From Sabethes cyaneus (taxonomy: Eukaryota > Arthropoda > Insecta > Diptera > Culicidae), in the NCBI RefSeq assembly GCF_943734655.1, contig NC_071353.1, forward strand, positions 152,906,179-152,970,178: a stretch of 64,000 nucleotides of DNA, read 5' to 3'. Under the pieces are notes generated by a model. That model had not been told where the DNA came from. It was given only the letters and a program-made list of their open reading frames with translations, and ran no database searches. The stretch's first letter is position 1, and each line of letters begins with the position of its first letter. A program made the translations under genes and the position numbers. Shown piece by piece: positions 12,731 through 25,069 of this stretch.

Positions 12731-12889
12731 ACCGAGTTATAGGTATCCCGGGGAATCAACTCTTGGATTCTCATATAAGAAGCCTGATTCTATAGCAAGG
12801 CATTCTGTGCAAATCCTCTGCAGAATTCGTTTACTCGAGCAACAAAGACTCGCACAGAGATTATGTGCGAATCTGTTTGACTCGTCCGG

Positions 12890-13045
12890 GTATTTTCAAT
12901 TCAGTTTCAGAAGTTTAGTTTCGGTTCGGTTTCAATTTAGTTTTAGTTCAACTTTAGTTTAGTTTTAGTTTAGTTTTAATTCATTTAAAATTTAGTTTCA
13001 GTTTAGTTTTATTAGAGTTTCAATTTAGTTTAAATTAACAGTTTG
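12890..13045. repeat. CAGTTT satellite block
   Basis: Short block of TTTAGTTTAGTTT variants. It follows a non-repetitive 160-bp interval. Confidence 0.75.
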
Positions 13046-13400
13046 CTCTGCTAATTCTGTTCCGGAACGAAACTTTTGCGCGAATATTTCCTTTTCTGTC
13101 ACAAACAAACAACGTAAATTTAAAATCAATTTAAATTTCGTGACAGTGGAGTTTTTTAACATTGAAAAAATTATATTTTCAACTATATTTTAATACTGCT
13201 TCAAATTTGGTATAGTTTGCTTTTAATTTCCACAATCTAGTATCTTTACCGGCTGGACAGTGGACTTCTTGAAACCACCAAGTCCAAAGTCTAGAAGACC
13301 TTTGACGGTTAGGCTAGGCTCGCTGACTACAAAGTCAATATTCAGTAAGGGGACAGGAATGTACAAGGAAAGTACTCCCACGTGAAGAGCTCAAGAGCAA
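13045..13400. other. Spacer, nothing recognised
   Basis: A low-repetition interval between the satellite and the next pyrimidine array. I see no gene or terminal repeats. Confidence 0.4.
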
Positions 13401-14155
13401 TAAGCTGGATCTTATGCTGGGCTTCGCTTTATTTTTTTTCATTAGGTCATTTCAGAATCTTCCTTATCTTCTTTCTCAACTTCACTTTTTTTGTCTTTTT
13501 TCTGTTTATGCTTTCCATTTTCTGTTCTCTCTGTTTTCTATTTGCGTACCGTTTTTTATAGTTGCTATGTTTCTTGTCTTCTTTGATTTCTTCATTTTCC
13601 ATATACTTACTCTTTTCTTTCTTTTTCGTATTGTTTTCTGTGGTTAATTGTCTATCTTATTTTTCTCTATTTCTACTTTTATATATCCTTTGTCTCGATT
13701 GTTTGATTCCTGCAACTTGTTTTTGTCGTCATTTAGTGATACCTTTTAATGCTTTTACTTTTTCCTAGTTCTGTCGCTAATCAAAAAAGATGGTCAACGA
13801 AAAGCAGCGAGGAATGAAAGAAGGAAGAAATCTAATAAAAGAACTAGGGAAAACTAAAAGCATCAAAACGTATCCCTAAATGACGAACTTCTTGTGTTGA
13901 CAATCTTTTTTTTTATTCCATTTTGAACCTTACTTTTTGACCTTCTGTTTTGACTGTCTTTTTTCTTAACTTTTTAAAACCATATTTAATGACCTTATCT
14001 CTTACCTTATTTCGTCTTTCCTTTCTTCGGCCTACTTCTCATGAACTTTTTTTTCTTTGACTTTTGTTTTATTTTCTATGACTTCTGACTGCTTTTACTT
14101 TTGACTCCTCTTTTCTTGAACTTGGATTTTTTTCCTTGACTTCTTTGCTTTGGCA
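13400..14155. repeat. Polypyrimidine array, second block
   Basis: C/T-rich on the plus strand, with the same phrase style as 1830-3930. A purine insertion lies near 13780-13890. The later part (13920-14150) is built of variants of a CTTTTTGACTTCTTTT-like unit. Confidence 0.7.
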
Positions 14156-14265
14156 GTCCAGCTTCAGTCTCTGTTAAGTTTCAGTGCAATTTGAATTAAG
14201 TTTCAATTCAGTTTCAGTTTAGTTTAAATGCAATTTTAGTACAGTTTCTGTAATTTTAGCTCAAC
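14155..14265. repeat. CAGTTT satellite sliver between two polar arrays
   Basis: About 110 bp of TTTCAGTT units separates the pyrimidine-rich block from the purine-rich block. The polarity switch therefore occurs across satellite DNA. Confidence 0.65.
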
Positions 14266-14284
14266 TAAAGTTTGTTTTTGGGCA

Positions 14285-15510
14285 ACTTAGTAGAATATGA
14301 AAATTGATCGAGAGAAAAATCGGGTACATAAAAATATAATAAAAGCCGAAATATATTAAAGAGGGTGGAATAACAGGGAAAACGAACCAAAACACGAGGA
14401 GACTGGATAGAAAAAAATGAAAAACGATAGAGAAAACAAGAAAAATAAGAGAAAACAAGGATAAACGAGAAAAAAATGAGGACGAACTGGACTGAAAAGG
14501 AGAAAAAAAACAGGACAAAAAAAGAGAAAAAGCGGAGTGGAAAAAGAGTACATGATACGGCACTAGCAAAAGGCAAAAACGAGAACAAAAAAGAAGAAAA
14601 GGGAGATGGAAAGAAAAAAATATAAAAGAGATAAGACAAGAAAAAACAGAAGGTGCCAGAAAAAGAGGAAAAGCAGAACACAATCAGACGATAAAAATGA
14701 AACACGGGATAGAAGAACGAAAAAAGACCAAAACCGGGACCGGAAAATAGGGGCCCAAAATTGAAACGGGACTGTCGGAAATGACAGAAAAAGAAGAAAA
14801 ACGGGCCCGAAAACGAGGGAAAACGGAATGAAAAATGGAAAACTCAGGATTTAGAAAAAGGGCGAAAAACGATACAGAAGAAAAAAGGAATAGAAAAAGA
14901 GGAATCAGTGGACAGAAAGAAGGATTAGCAAAAGAGGCAAAAAAAGTATACGGAATTGAACACAAAAGCAAACCACACGGGTAAACAAAAACAGTGGGAG
15001 AGAAAAAATACAACTGATAGTGAAAATAAGGAAAACGGAAAAGAGGTTAACCGGGATATTAAAAGAGAAATGTGAAAATGGGACACAAAAAGAGAAAAAG
15101 AAAAGCGGAAAAAAGAACTAAAACACAAGAGAAAAGGCTAAAAACGGGAGATAAAAAAAGGAAAACCGCAGAGGAAAGCGAAAAAAGAGAGCCAAGAACA
15201 GAAATAACGGGTCATAAAAAAGGAGCAGATGATGATGAAACCCGAACCGGAAAGAAAATAAAAAGAGTTAGAAAAAGTAGAAAACTGGGAGTGACAATAA
15301 AGAGAAAACGCGAAGAAAAAAGACGAAAGACGGGAAAGAAAACAACAAAAAACGACAAAAAATGCAATAAAAACACGAAACAGAAGAAATGAAAAGAAAC
15401 GTGTATCAAAAACCAAGAAAACGGTTCAGAAAAGGAAAAACACGGAACAAGATGTGCAAAACACGGGACTGAAAAACAGCAAAATGAAACAAAACAGAGG
15501 CAAAATGTGA
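14285..15510. repeat. Polypurine array, second block
   Basis: About 1.2 kb of A/G-rich plus strand with phrases such as GAAAAACGGGCCCGAAAAC. It is the reverse complement of the pyrimidine repeat. Long minus-strand Phe-rich frames and plus-strand Lys/Arg-rich frames across it come from composition only. Confidence 0.85.
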
Positions 15511-15599
15511 CGAGAAATGTCTATTCGTGTCTATTTTCGTGTTCATGTCCGGTTAAAAGGTTAATGTCCAATGAACAGTTTAATCGCAAGGCTGATTTT

Positions 15600-15800
15600 A
15601 AGCAACATTTCATGTATAATTTAATTCCAATTTTAGATTCAAATATTGGTCAAATGTAAAACCCGATTTCAGGTCGTCTTTCAGGTACAATTTGAATTCC
15701 AATACCAAGTCCAATATCAAATGTAATTCCAAGTTTAATCGCAAGTCCAATTTAAATCCAACTTGAAAAGTCGAAACAGTTTTCATACCTAAATTTCCGA
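15600..15800. repeat. AAGTCCAATTT-type short satellite
   Basis: Degenerate units of the form AAGTCCAATTTAAATCC / AATTCCAAGTTTAATC. The reverse-complement version (GGACTTGAAATTGGAC-like) is at 24340-24905, and short stretches of it lie at 44205-44282 and 53000-53066. Confidence 0.6.
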
Positions 15801-15834
15801 ATTCGCCTGAAAATAGTACCGACTTTTCTTTCAT

Positions 15835-16625
15835 TCAAATTCAGTTCAATTTCAATTCGGTTTTGTGTTGGTTTCGTCTTAGTTGCAATTCAGTTCCAGT
15901 TCAGTTTCAGTTTTGTTTCAGTTTCAGCTTGGTTTTAGGTTTGTTTCAGTTTAGTTTCATTTCCAATTTCAGTTACAGGTCAGTTGCAGTTCAGTTTCAG
16001 TGCACTTTCAATTCAGTTTCAATTCAGTTTCAGATCAGTTATAGCTCAATTTCAGTTGCTTTTTAATTTCCGTTCGCTTCAGTTTAGTTTTAATCCACTT
16101 TCAGTGCAGGTTCAGTTCAGTTTTAGTTTAGTTTCAGTTGAATTTCCGCTTGGTTTTCATTCAGTTTCGCTTCAGTTTCAATGAAGTTTTAATTCAGTTT
16201 CAGTTCAGCTCACTTACAGTTTAGTTTGAGTTCTATTTCTGCTTGATTTCAGTTCAGTTTCAATTTCAGTTGTTTTTGTTTAAGTTTCGATTTAGTTTCA
16301 GTTCGGGTCATAAATCTTTTTTGTGTAGTTTTAACGTACTTTTAAGGCGGTTTTCTGGGCTGTTTTCGCTAAGTTTTAGCACACTTTAACTAAGTTTCAG
16401 TTCAGTTTTAGCTTGCTATCAGTACAGTTACAAGGCGTCTTACATTCAAGTACCTACTATTAATTTTCAACACACTTTCAGTTTAATTACAGTTTAGTTT
16501 TTATTCAATCCTAATTCAGTTTCAGAGCAGTTTCGGTTCATTGTCAGTTTTGTTTTATTCAGCTTTAGCATACTTCTAGTTTTAATTTAGCTGCAATTTA
16601 GTCACAGTTAATTTTCAGATTAGTT
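15835..16625. repeat. CAGTTT satellite, last plus-orientation block
   Basis: Dense CAGTTTCAGTTCAGTTTCAG units. The next block, after a 2.4-kb unique core, has the opposite orientation. Confidence 0.88.
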
Positions 16626-16639
16626 TTCCCCGTCCTCAA

Positions 16640-19035
16640 AATTACTTAATTTACATAAAAAATTATTTGCCTTGTTTCATTTTTCTTTTATGATAAATTT
16701 TTGGACAGAATATTGAATAGTTTACAATAGAAAAAGATCAAACAAATTAACTGCTTCAGCAGCAGTGTTTTTCTATATTCGTATTCTGGTATTGTTTGAA
16801 AGGTTATCAGCTCCAAATATAATGAAAATTATTACACACTTAAACTAGAACCTCGATCTGCCAGGAACATTGCAAAAGTGCCAAATTTACACTGCAGAGG
16901 AAGACGGCTATCAGCGATTACATTCCACCGGCACCGGCAGGTGCTACAATAATTTGCAGCAATTTTCCACCTGGTTTAATCCAAAAATCCCAGCGATTAC
17001 GATCAAACAGGCAGACGGAACCGAACAGATACCGAGAGCCCCCTCATTAAACATTAATACACTGGCACCTCATTTTCCACGCAATTCATTTTCATACCGA
17101 AAATATTTCGCTCGGAATTGGCACTGCTGACCGGACATGAATGGAAGATTTTAATTCTGCGGAACCCACCGAAGCCGAACCATATTGCCAACGCCAGCAC
17201 AGTAGTAGAGCATACATTCGGAATGAGCGAATTTAGTGGAATTTTCCCCCCATTCCGTCCCGTTCCCTTGTCATGTCGTTCCATCCGAACGGGGAAACCG
17301 TGAACATTATTTGGCAGATTCTGCTGAATGTTACAAAATAACTAGCGAACAGTCAGCCAGCCAGCAAGAACCGAAATGTGAAAAGTACGGGGAAAAAAGG
17401 TGAAAAAAGTAATAACATCAAAAATTGAAACAACTCCCTCAGTGCGGCTTGTATCGGAATAATTAAGGATATTTTTTTCTGTTGCTCGGAAAACTGAATC
17501 TACCTTTAGCATCGAAAGCTTCCAAACACAGGGCTCAACACACAACCGAATCTAAAAAAGATGCAAAAAATAATTGGAATGTATCCCTCCCGGAATGTCT
17601 GGTTAGGAAAATAATATATAAGAACCCTCGTAAAAAAAGGTGAAACCTTTTTTCCCCACAGAACTTACTACTCTTCAACCCTGATTCGATTTGGGCCGCT
17701 CGGGAAAGTCTTTCCTGTCAGTTTTCAACCGAAAAGCAAGTTCAGCTTTCGGCTCAAAAAAACATACACACAAACACACCTCGACACCAAACAACGACGG
17801 ATCTCACTCCTGCCTGCCAGCCAGCCAGTTGCCATTCAATGGGAAGCGAAATTTCCACATCAAATTCATTATTTCGGTGCACGGTTTTCCACTTTCTCTC
17901 GAATCAGACCAGACCGAACCAGACCAACCCAGTCAGACGTTCTCGGTTCTCGAACGGGAACGTAAAAAATTCCATTCAAAACGAACACATAAACAAGTAA
18001 ACAGCGGACGAAAAACAGAAGAAGAAAAAAAGGCTGAACTCCATTTCGAAAGTGTGCGCCTGCAAGTATGCAAGAATCATCGCGGTCTGCAAAAATGCCC
18101 CATCAGTCGAGCGAGTGAACAAGCCATAAAAAACAACAACAAACACTTTTCAAAAGTACCAACAACAACAGCCAGCAAGAGCAGCGTTAAAAAGTAGGCT
18201 CGAGCAACAATCAACATGCTTTTGCTTCCAGACAGAACAACTCTCTCTAGCTCTCGTCCGCCGGTGCACCGTGCAGCCCTCTGCATGCCGGTTGGTATGA
18301 ATGCACGTTCATGCACACACCCACAGAGGGCGCGCCGTCGGCGCTAACGACGATGACGCCGTTCGCCGTCTAGCAGCAGCAGAGTCTCAACAATGGCCGA
18401 CGGCGTTCTACAGTAGCAGTGCAGTGCAGCGCAGGGAAAAAAGCCCATAATTCTTGATTTGTAATAATTTAGCCAGCGAGGCACTCAAATCAGTGCGAAA
18501 CATTACAATGCTTTGTAGGATGGTTGCTTTTTCTCTTCTGGGTGTTGTGCTTCTCATCTAGTCATGTAACAAACAACAACAACAAGTTCTGTTTTATTTT
18601 CCCTCTGATCCAACCCAACGTTTTGCATTATTTTTCCTTTTTTCCTCCACCTCAGTGATGATGACACACTCAACATCCGCGCCCGCGGAGGAGACTAATA
18701 ACAGACGGGGTTGGAACTTGTAACTGTAACTGTAGCCAGTCAGTCAGCCAGCAGGCCGGAAGGTGTGGAAGCTACCGCTCGCTGCTCGCGAAAAGTGTCA
18801 AGGCATTAACGGGAGCAGCCAGCGCTGTAGGAGTTTCAACTTTGCCGGCTGGTTGCCCTTTTTGTTACTGGCATATTTATTCGCTGTCTCGCGTATTTCA
18901 TAGGGAATTATTTCGTCGCCAGGTAAAGGTAGACTAAGTGTGACATAGCGCTAACCCTGTTTGAGTGTGAGCTGATGCTGTCTAGAAGTATTTGGGGAAG
19001 AACCGGTTTCTATTACTGAGCGGATTGTGATTTAA
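16640..19035. other. Unique core between inverted satellites; no supported gene
   Basis: High-complexity DNA containing CAA/AAC-rich stretches, CAG/GCA runs near 18370-18430 and a long open plus frame across 17691-18197. That frame is Lys/Ser/Asn-rich, has no recognisable domain and no convincing ATG context. The general look (AAC repeats, CAG runs, moderate GC) resembles insect 5' UTR or promoter DNA, so this could hold a non-coding first exon. That is inference. A short ATG frame begins near 18392 and stops after seven codons. Confidence 0.4.
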
Positions 19036-19039
19036 CGGA

Positions 19040-21640
19040 GGTGAACGAAACTGAAACTAAATTGAAACCGAGCTGAAACAGGACTGCAACTAAGATGAAA
19101 CTAATTTAAATCTGAGCCAAATGTAAACTGCAACTGAAACCACACTGAATTGAAACAAAACTGAAACTTAATTGCAACTGAATATAAACTAAGCCGAAAC
19201 GGAACTAAATTTGAATTGAAACTGAAACTAAGCTAGAATTGAACTGCAACTTAATTAAAACTTTGCAGTAACTATCTTGAAACTGAAAAACTTAACCTGA
19301 TCTAAACCTGAATAAAACTTGACTGAAAATGTATTGCAACAGTACTTTAATCGAACTTAAACTGGAGTAAAACTGAATTGAAATTTGGTTCAAATTGAAT
19401 TAAAGTCCTGTAACTGCATTAAAACTGAACTAAAACGTAAACTGCAACTAAACTGCAACTAAACTGAAACTTAACTGAAATTGTATTGAAACCGAACTGA
19501 AACTCTAATGAAAATCAACCGAAATCAAGCTGAGACAGAATAAAAACTTATCTGAACTTAAATTCAACAGAAATTGAACTAAAACTGAACTGAAACTAAG
19601 CTGCAACTGAACTGCAATTGAACTAAAACTTAACTAACACTGCACTGAAAATGTATTGAAACTGTATTCAAACTGCATTGAAACTGAACCGAACATAAGC
19701 TAAAACCGAACTGAAACTCTACTACAACTAAGTTAAAACTGAATCGAAACTGAAACTGATCTGAAACAGAATTGAAACTTAACTGAAATTAAACTGCAAC
19801 TGAACTGAACCTTTACTGAAATCGTTTTGAAACTGAATGAAAACTAAACTGAAATTGTTTTGGAACTGAAGTGAAACTAAACAGAAATCGTAAGAATAAT
19901 TAATAAAAACTACCCTGAAACTAAAAAAATGGAAAATACACTCAGACTATATTGCAGCCAAATTAAAACGTGAAGCGTATGAAAACTGAATATCAGAAAA
20001 CAAAAAACAGAAATTAAAATGAAACTAAGCTAAAACTGTGTTGAAACCGAACAGGGCAGAACTGGTTGAAAATAAACAAAAATTGAAATCGAAATCGTTG
20101 TTAATTCTAAGTTTGTTCAAGCTCTGCTTACAATTCGGTTGCAAGGTAAATAAATTTCAATTTTTTATTCAGTTTTAATTTAGTTTCAGGGGAGCTCCAC
20201 TGCAGTTACAATACAGTTTCTGTGTAATCCATGGGCTTAGTTTCATTTCAATATTTTGATGCTTTCGTTTCAGTGTCAGTGTTCCGTTTCTATTTAGCAT
20301 GTTTAAATTAAACTTGAATTAAAGTTGAAACTGAACTGAAAGTGTGATACAACTGAATCAATCAATGCCTTGAAATTTGACGGAAATTTGCTTGATAATA
20401 ATTTATTTGATGAAACTGAACTGAAGCTGATTAACAACTGAATTGAAATCGCATTGAAACTAAACTGAAAATGAACTGCTGAGATTAAACTGAAACTGGC
20501 TTGAAACTAAATTAGAAATAAATTAAACCTGAAGTTGAATTGAAACGAAACTGGAAATAAATTGTAGCTAAATTGTAACAAAATTAAATGGTAAATGAAT
20601 TGAAACTGGAACTGACCTAAAACTGAAATGAAACTAAACTGAAATCAAACTGATATTAGGTATATAAAATAAAAACTAACCAGAAATTGAGATGCACATA
20701 AAAATTAAATAAAACTGGACTGGAACTTAAAATTGAATGAAAACTTAACAAAAATTTAAATAAAACAGAACAAAAATTAGATTGAAAGTATACTGAAAAT
20801 GATTTGCAATTAAAATTGAACTGAAACTAGACTGAATTGAACTGAAACTGGACTGAAATTGAAGTGAAATTTTCCTGTAACTGAGTTGAAACTTAACTAA
20901 AACTGAACTAAAACTTCATTGAAACTGGACTGAAACTCAACTGAAATTGAAGTGAAACTGAACTAAAACAAAACTGAAAATTAAATGCAACTCCACTGGA
21001 ACTTGACTAAAATTGAGCAGAAACTGAACTGAAATGAACTGAAACTTGATTGAAACTGGACTGAAACTCAACTGATCTGAATGTAAGTGCAACTTCACTG
21101 AAACTCGACTGAAGTAGAATGGATGAACTGAAAAGAACTGAAACTGAACTAAAACCTAACAGAAACAGGACAGAAATTAAATTAAAATTGAATTGATTCT
21201 GAATTGAAATTGAAATGAACCCGAACTGAAACTGGACAGAAAGTCAACCAAAATTGAAGTAAAACTTCACTGACACTGAACTGAAACCGAACGGAAACTG
21301 AGCTAAAACTGAACTGAAATTGAACTGAAAGTGAAATTAAACAGTAAATGAACTAAAATTTAATTGAAACTGAACTGATAGTGAACTAAAACTGTATTGT
21401 AACTGAACTGAAACTAACCTGCAATTGATACTGAACTGTAACTGAACTGAAACCTAACTGAAATTGAGCTCAAACTGAACTGAAACTGAACTAAAAATGA
21501 ACTGAAACTAAACTGAAAATGAACTGAAACTGAACTGGATCTAAACTGAAACCGAACAGAACTTGATCTGAAACTGTATTGGAACTGAATTGAAAATGAA
21601 ATTGTACTGAGACAGTATTGAAACTGGACTGAATCCGCAA
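19040..21640. repeat. AACTGAAACTG satellite (reverse complement of CAGTTT)
   Basis: About 2.6 kb of degenerate AACTGAAACTG / AACTAAACTGAAA units, the reverse complement of the arrays left of 16.6 kb. Two near-array-free gaps (about 20080-20300) may be insertions or decay. Confidence 0.9.
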
Positions 21641-21662
21641 TAATAGCTTGCAATAGGATTAA

Positions 21663-22296
21663 CATTTTTTGAAACGATGGTTTTACAATTGATGGAGGGA
21701 CGATAGGGGAAAGTAATGAAAATTTTTTGGGAAAGGAGGGGAAAGAGTGGAAAGGAAGGGGGGGGGAGGGTAATAGGTAGCTACGCTTAACAAGTTGTCG
21801 TTGTGACTCCTATCTTTTGTCCAATGCTGGAAGGTTCATGGGTCGAGATTTGAACCCACAACACCTGCCAGGGCGTGTGGCTCGCTGGTACCCGTGTACC
21901 TTTGAACCAGAGGCGCTGGACAAAAGTAGACTGCGCCACCCACCCCCCTTATTAATGTAGCGACCTATCTGGATTTATTTTGGGTTATTTTTAGACACAC
22001 AGATTGTGTCTCTTCCTCCGTCAACTGTAGAAACCACCGACCGAGAAGTTTTGATCTAACTTGTTTTTACTTTCAGGACGACGACGCTATGCAGGCCCTT
22101 ACGACTTGCAAGGTACTGTGTGTGACGTTGTTCGTCCGGGTAAGCGTGTTAGTCCGCGTTTCTCAGCGCGGGTCTTCGGAGAAAGGCTCCGTTCCTATGA
22201 AATTGACCAAACTCGTGTTTTAGTCTTTGACCTTGAAATACGGTCAGGCATTAATATTAATATTTTTTTGATACGATGGTTTTACAATTGATGGAG
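21663..22296. mobile_element. Interspersed repeat with tRNA-like B box, flanked by ~35-bp direct repeats
   Basis: The phrase ACGATGGTTTTACAATTGAT occurs at about 21674 and again at about 22270 in the same orientation, bracketing about 600 bp. Inside, the minus strand carries GTGGGTTCAAATCTCG, similar to a Pol III B box (GGTTCAAATCC), within a sequence beginning GTCCAGCGCCTCTGG. At 22064-22114 there is an exon-like stretch: TTTTTACTTTCAG, then frame DDDAMQALTTCK, then GTACTG. The same unit appears twice, head to head, in the palindrome at 56464-57300. It could be a SINE-like or chimeric non-autonomous element. Confidence 0.55.
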
Positions 22297-22860
22297 AGCC
22301 TGAGAAAAACGAAAAAGAAGAAGAAAAGATGGCTGAAAAAATAAAATTCTGTCTTCTTTTTCTTTGGCTGTGTTACGTTTAAAAACCTCAAAAATTATAA
22401 AAGTCTTTGCAAAGCTACTACCAACAAAACAAAAAAAGTTTGTTCCAATAGGTTGTGTAGTTTCTGAGAAAAAGGTACATAAAGTCCGAAAATCGTGGTT
22501 TTCCCGGAGCGGCGTTTTATTTCGCCGAAGTTGTTCCACGCCGCACTGGAATGCCTATGTGTATGATCGTTTTTCGGCCACTTCCCGTGGTCGGATCATT
22601 ACAAATTTAGTATCAAAATAAGCGGAAAAGACTGCAGAATCAAAATCTAAAATTAAAAAAAAATGATTTTTCAAAATTTTTAGTCGTTTATGTCCCCTTA
22701 AAAATGGAGGTGCTCCCATCAATCGAGGGAATGTCCGATCGGCACCAAATTTTGGATTTTTAGTTTCTGATCGAAAACAACCAATCTGGCTAAATTTGGT
22801 TCAAATCCGTGAAGGTCGCTTACACGGGTCTCGGACACTTCGCGTGGAATGACCCAACTA
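22297..22860. other. Non-satellite insertion in the AACTGAAACTG array, unrecognised
   Basis: About 560 bp, AT-rich with a GC-richer centre near 22500-22590, between two satellite blocks. It is presumably inserted with or beside the preceding element. I see no domain. Confidence 0.4.
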
Positions 22861-24310
22861 TATTGTAACTGAACTGAAACTAATCTGAAACTGAAAGTTA
22901 ACTGAAACTGAACTGAAACGGAACTGTAACTGAACTGAAACTGAATTGAAACTAAACTGAACTGATCTCAAATTGAACTGAAACTTCACTGAAACTGTAT
23001 CAAAACTCAACTGAAACTAAATTGAAACTAAACTGAAACTGAATCGAAATTAAACTGCAACTGAACTAAAATATAAATGAAGCTGAACAGAAACTAAACT
23101 AAAATTGAACTGACAGTGAACGGAAACTGAATTGAAACTGAGCTAAAACTAAACGGAAACAATACACAAACTGCATTGAAACTGAACTGAAACTGAAATT
23201 AAGCTGTAACTGAACTATAATATAACTGAAACCGAACAGAAACTAAACTGAAACTGAATTGAAATTGAATTGAAACTGAATTAAAACTGAAACTTTAATT
23301 AAACTGAAACTTACATGAAACTGAAACTGAACTGAAATTAAACTGCAACTGAACTAAAATATAACTGAAACCGAGCTGAAACTGAAACTATACTGAAACC
23401 AAACAGAAAATGAAATGAAACTTAACTAAAACTGTATTGTAACTGAACTTAAACTAACCTGAAACTGAAACTTATCTGAAACTGTATTGAAACTAAACTG
23501 AAACTGAAACTGAAACTGAAATTAAGCTGTAACTGAACTAAAATATAACTGAAACTGAACAGAAACTAAACTGAAACTGAATTGAAATTGAATTAAAACT
23601 TAACTGAAACTTGCTGAAACTGGACAGAAATTGAATTCAAACTGAACTGAAACGAAACTGAACTGAAACTGAACTGAAACAAAATTAAAACGAAACTAAA
23701 ACTGAATTGAAACTCTTCTAAAGTTGTATTGTAACTAAACTGAAACTAACCTGAAACTGAGACTGGACTGAAACTAAAATTAAACTGTAACTGAACTAAA
23801 ATATAACTGAAACCGTGCTGAAACTGAAACTATACTAAAACCAAACAGAGACTGAATTGAAACTTAACTAAAACTGTATTGTAACTGAACTGAAACTAAC
23901 CTAAAACTGAAACTTATCTGAAACTGTATTGAAACCGGACACGAAACTGAACTTTTTACTAAAGTGAAACAGAATTGAAACTGAACTGAAACAGTACTAA
24001 AACTGTATTGAAACTAAACTGAAAAAGAAGCTGAAATCAAACTGTAACTGAACTGAAATATAACTGAAACTTAACTAAAAATGAACTGAAACTTCGTTGA
24101 AACTGAACTGAAACCTAACTGAAGCTTAGCTGAAACTGAACTGGAACTGAAATTGAACTGAAATGAAACTGAAGTGAAACTCTACTAAAATTAAATTGAA
24201 ACGGAATTGAAATCTATTCGAAATTGCGGTTTAACTGAACTCACTGAAAGTAAATTGAACCCGAACAGAAACTGTATTGAAACTCAATTAAAAATGGAAT
24301 TGGACTAAAT
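22860..24310. repeat. AACTGAAACTG satellite, second block
   Basis: Same orientation and unit as 19040-21640. Longer sub-repeats are visible: phrases such as ACTGAACTAAAATATAACTG recur several times (about 23055, 23345, 23530, 23780). This indicates higher-order repetition or local duplication. Confidence 0.9.
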
Positions 24311-24339
24311 TTTAAATTAGTTTAAAAACATAAACTTTT

Positions 24340-24905
24340 GAATTTTACTTAAAACCAGACTTCGAATAAAATAGATTTAAAATTAGAATTGAGATTGGAC
24401 TTAAATTCTGACATCAAAGTGGACTCAAAATTTAATTCAGGGGTCAAAAATTAAAATGGGGTCAAAATTAAACTTGAAATTTTACTTGAAACCAGACTTG
24501 AAACTGGATCTATTTTTACACAATTAATTTAATAATTGCTTGAACAAATTATATTCTGCAGATTTTTGTGTTACCCCTTTTGTTTTGAAATGGATCTTTG
24601 AGAGAAGGTGGGGTACTTGGGCCCCAGTGTCCCCCAAGCCTGAGCTCGCCAGTGGTCAAAACTCTGCTCAAACACAAAAGGGCTCTGCTCAAAAATAGAA
24701 AGGGCGAAGTGGACAGTTGAGTCCAAAAAAAGTTACTTTACTTCAGGTTAAGTTACTGACTTTAAATGGAACTTCTATTAAACTTAAATTAGACTTCTAA
24801 TTTGATATGAAAATGAGCTTAACTTCAATCGGACCTTAAATTAAGCTCGAAATCAGACTTATAATGGACTTGAAAGCAGAGTTTGAATTGGACAGAATAG
24901 ATTCG
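24340..24905. repeat. GGACTTGAAATT-type satellite, mirror of 15600-15800
   Basis: Degenerate GACTTGAAACTGGA / GGACTTAAATT units, interrupted near 24500-24740 by non-repetitive DNA. It stands outside the AACTG array, as its reverse complement stands outside the CAGTTT array at 15.6-15.8 kb. Confidence 0.6.
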
Positions 24906-24936
24906 TCGAAAAACCATATTCTAGCATTAGCCGACT

Positions 24937-25055
24937 AAGCTCATCTCGTTCGACTGAATCGTACGCCGCCTTAAAGTCAACAAACAGATGATGAATACCG
25001 GAAATTGTCTAGTAACTTACGCATGCTAACTATCTGGTCCGTCTCAATCCTACCC
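24937..25055 (-). pseudogene. RTE-like LINE reverse transcriptase remnant
   Basis: On the minus strand this encodes, across one frameshift, TDQIVSMRKLLDNFR followed by HHLFVDFKAAYDSVERDEL. This is the reverse-transcriptase block with the first catalytic Asp. Only about 120 bp survives. The wording matches the fragments at 9184-9600 and 58390-58990. Confidence 0.75.
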
Positions 25056-25069
25056 GCATTTTCAAAAAC

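Noticed and set aside
17691..18197. 168-codon open frame, Lys/Ser/Asn-rich
   Set aside because: It starts with TTG, not ATG, has no domain I recognise and no splice context. It is probably non-coding, UTR-like sequence.
21818..21940. A functional tRNA gene in the 21.8-kb repeat
   Set aside because: Only the B box is convincing. There is no cloverleaf acceptor pairing that I can build, and the sequence is part of a dispersed repeat.
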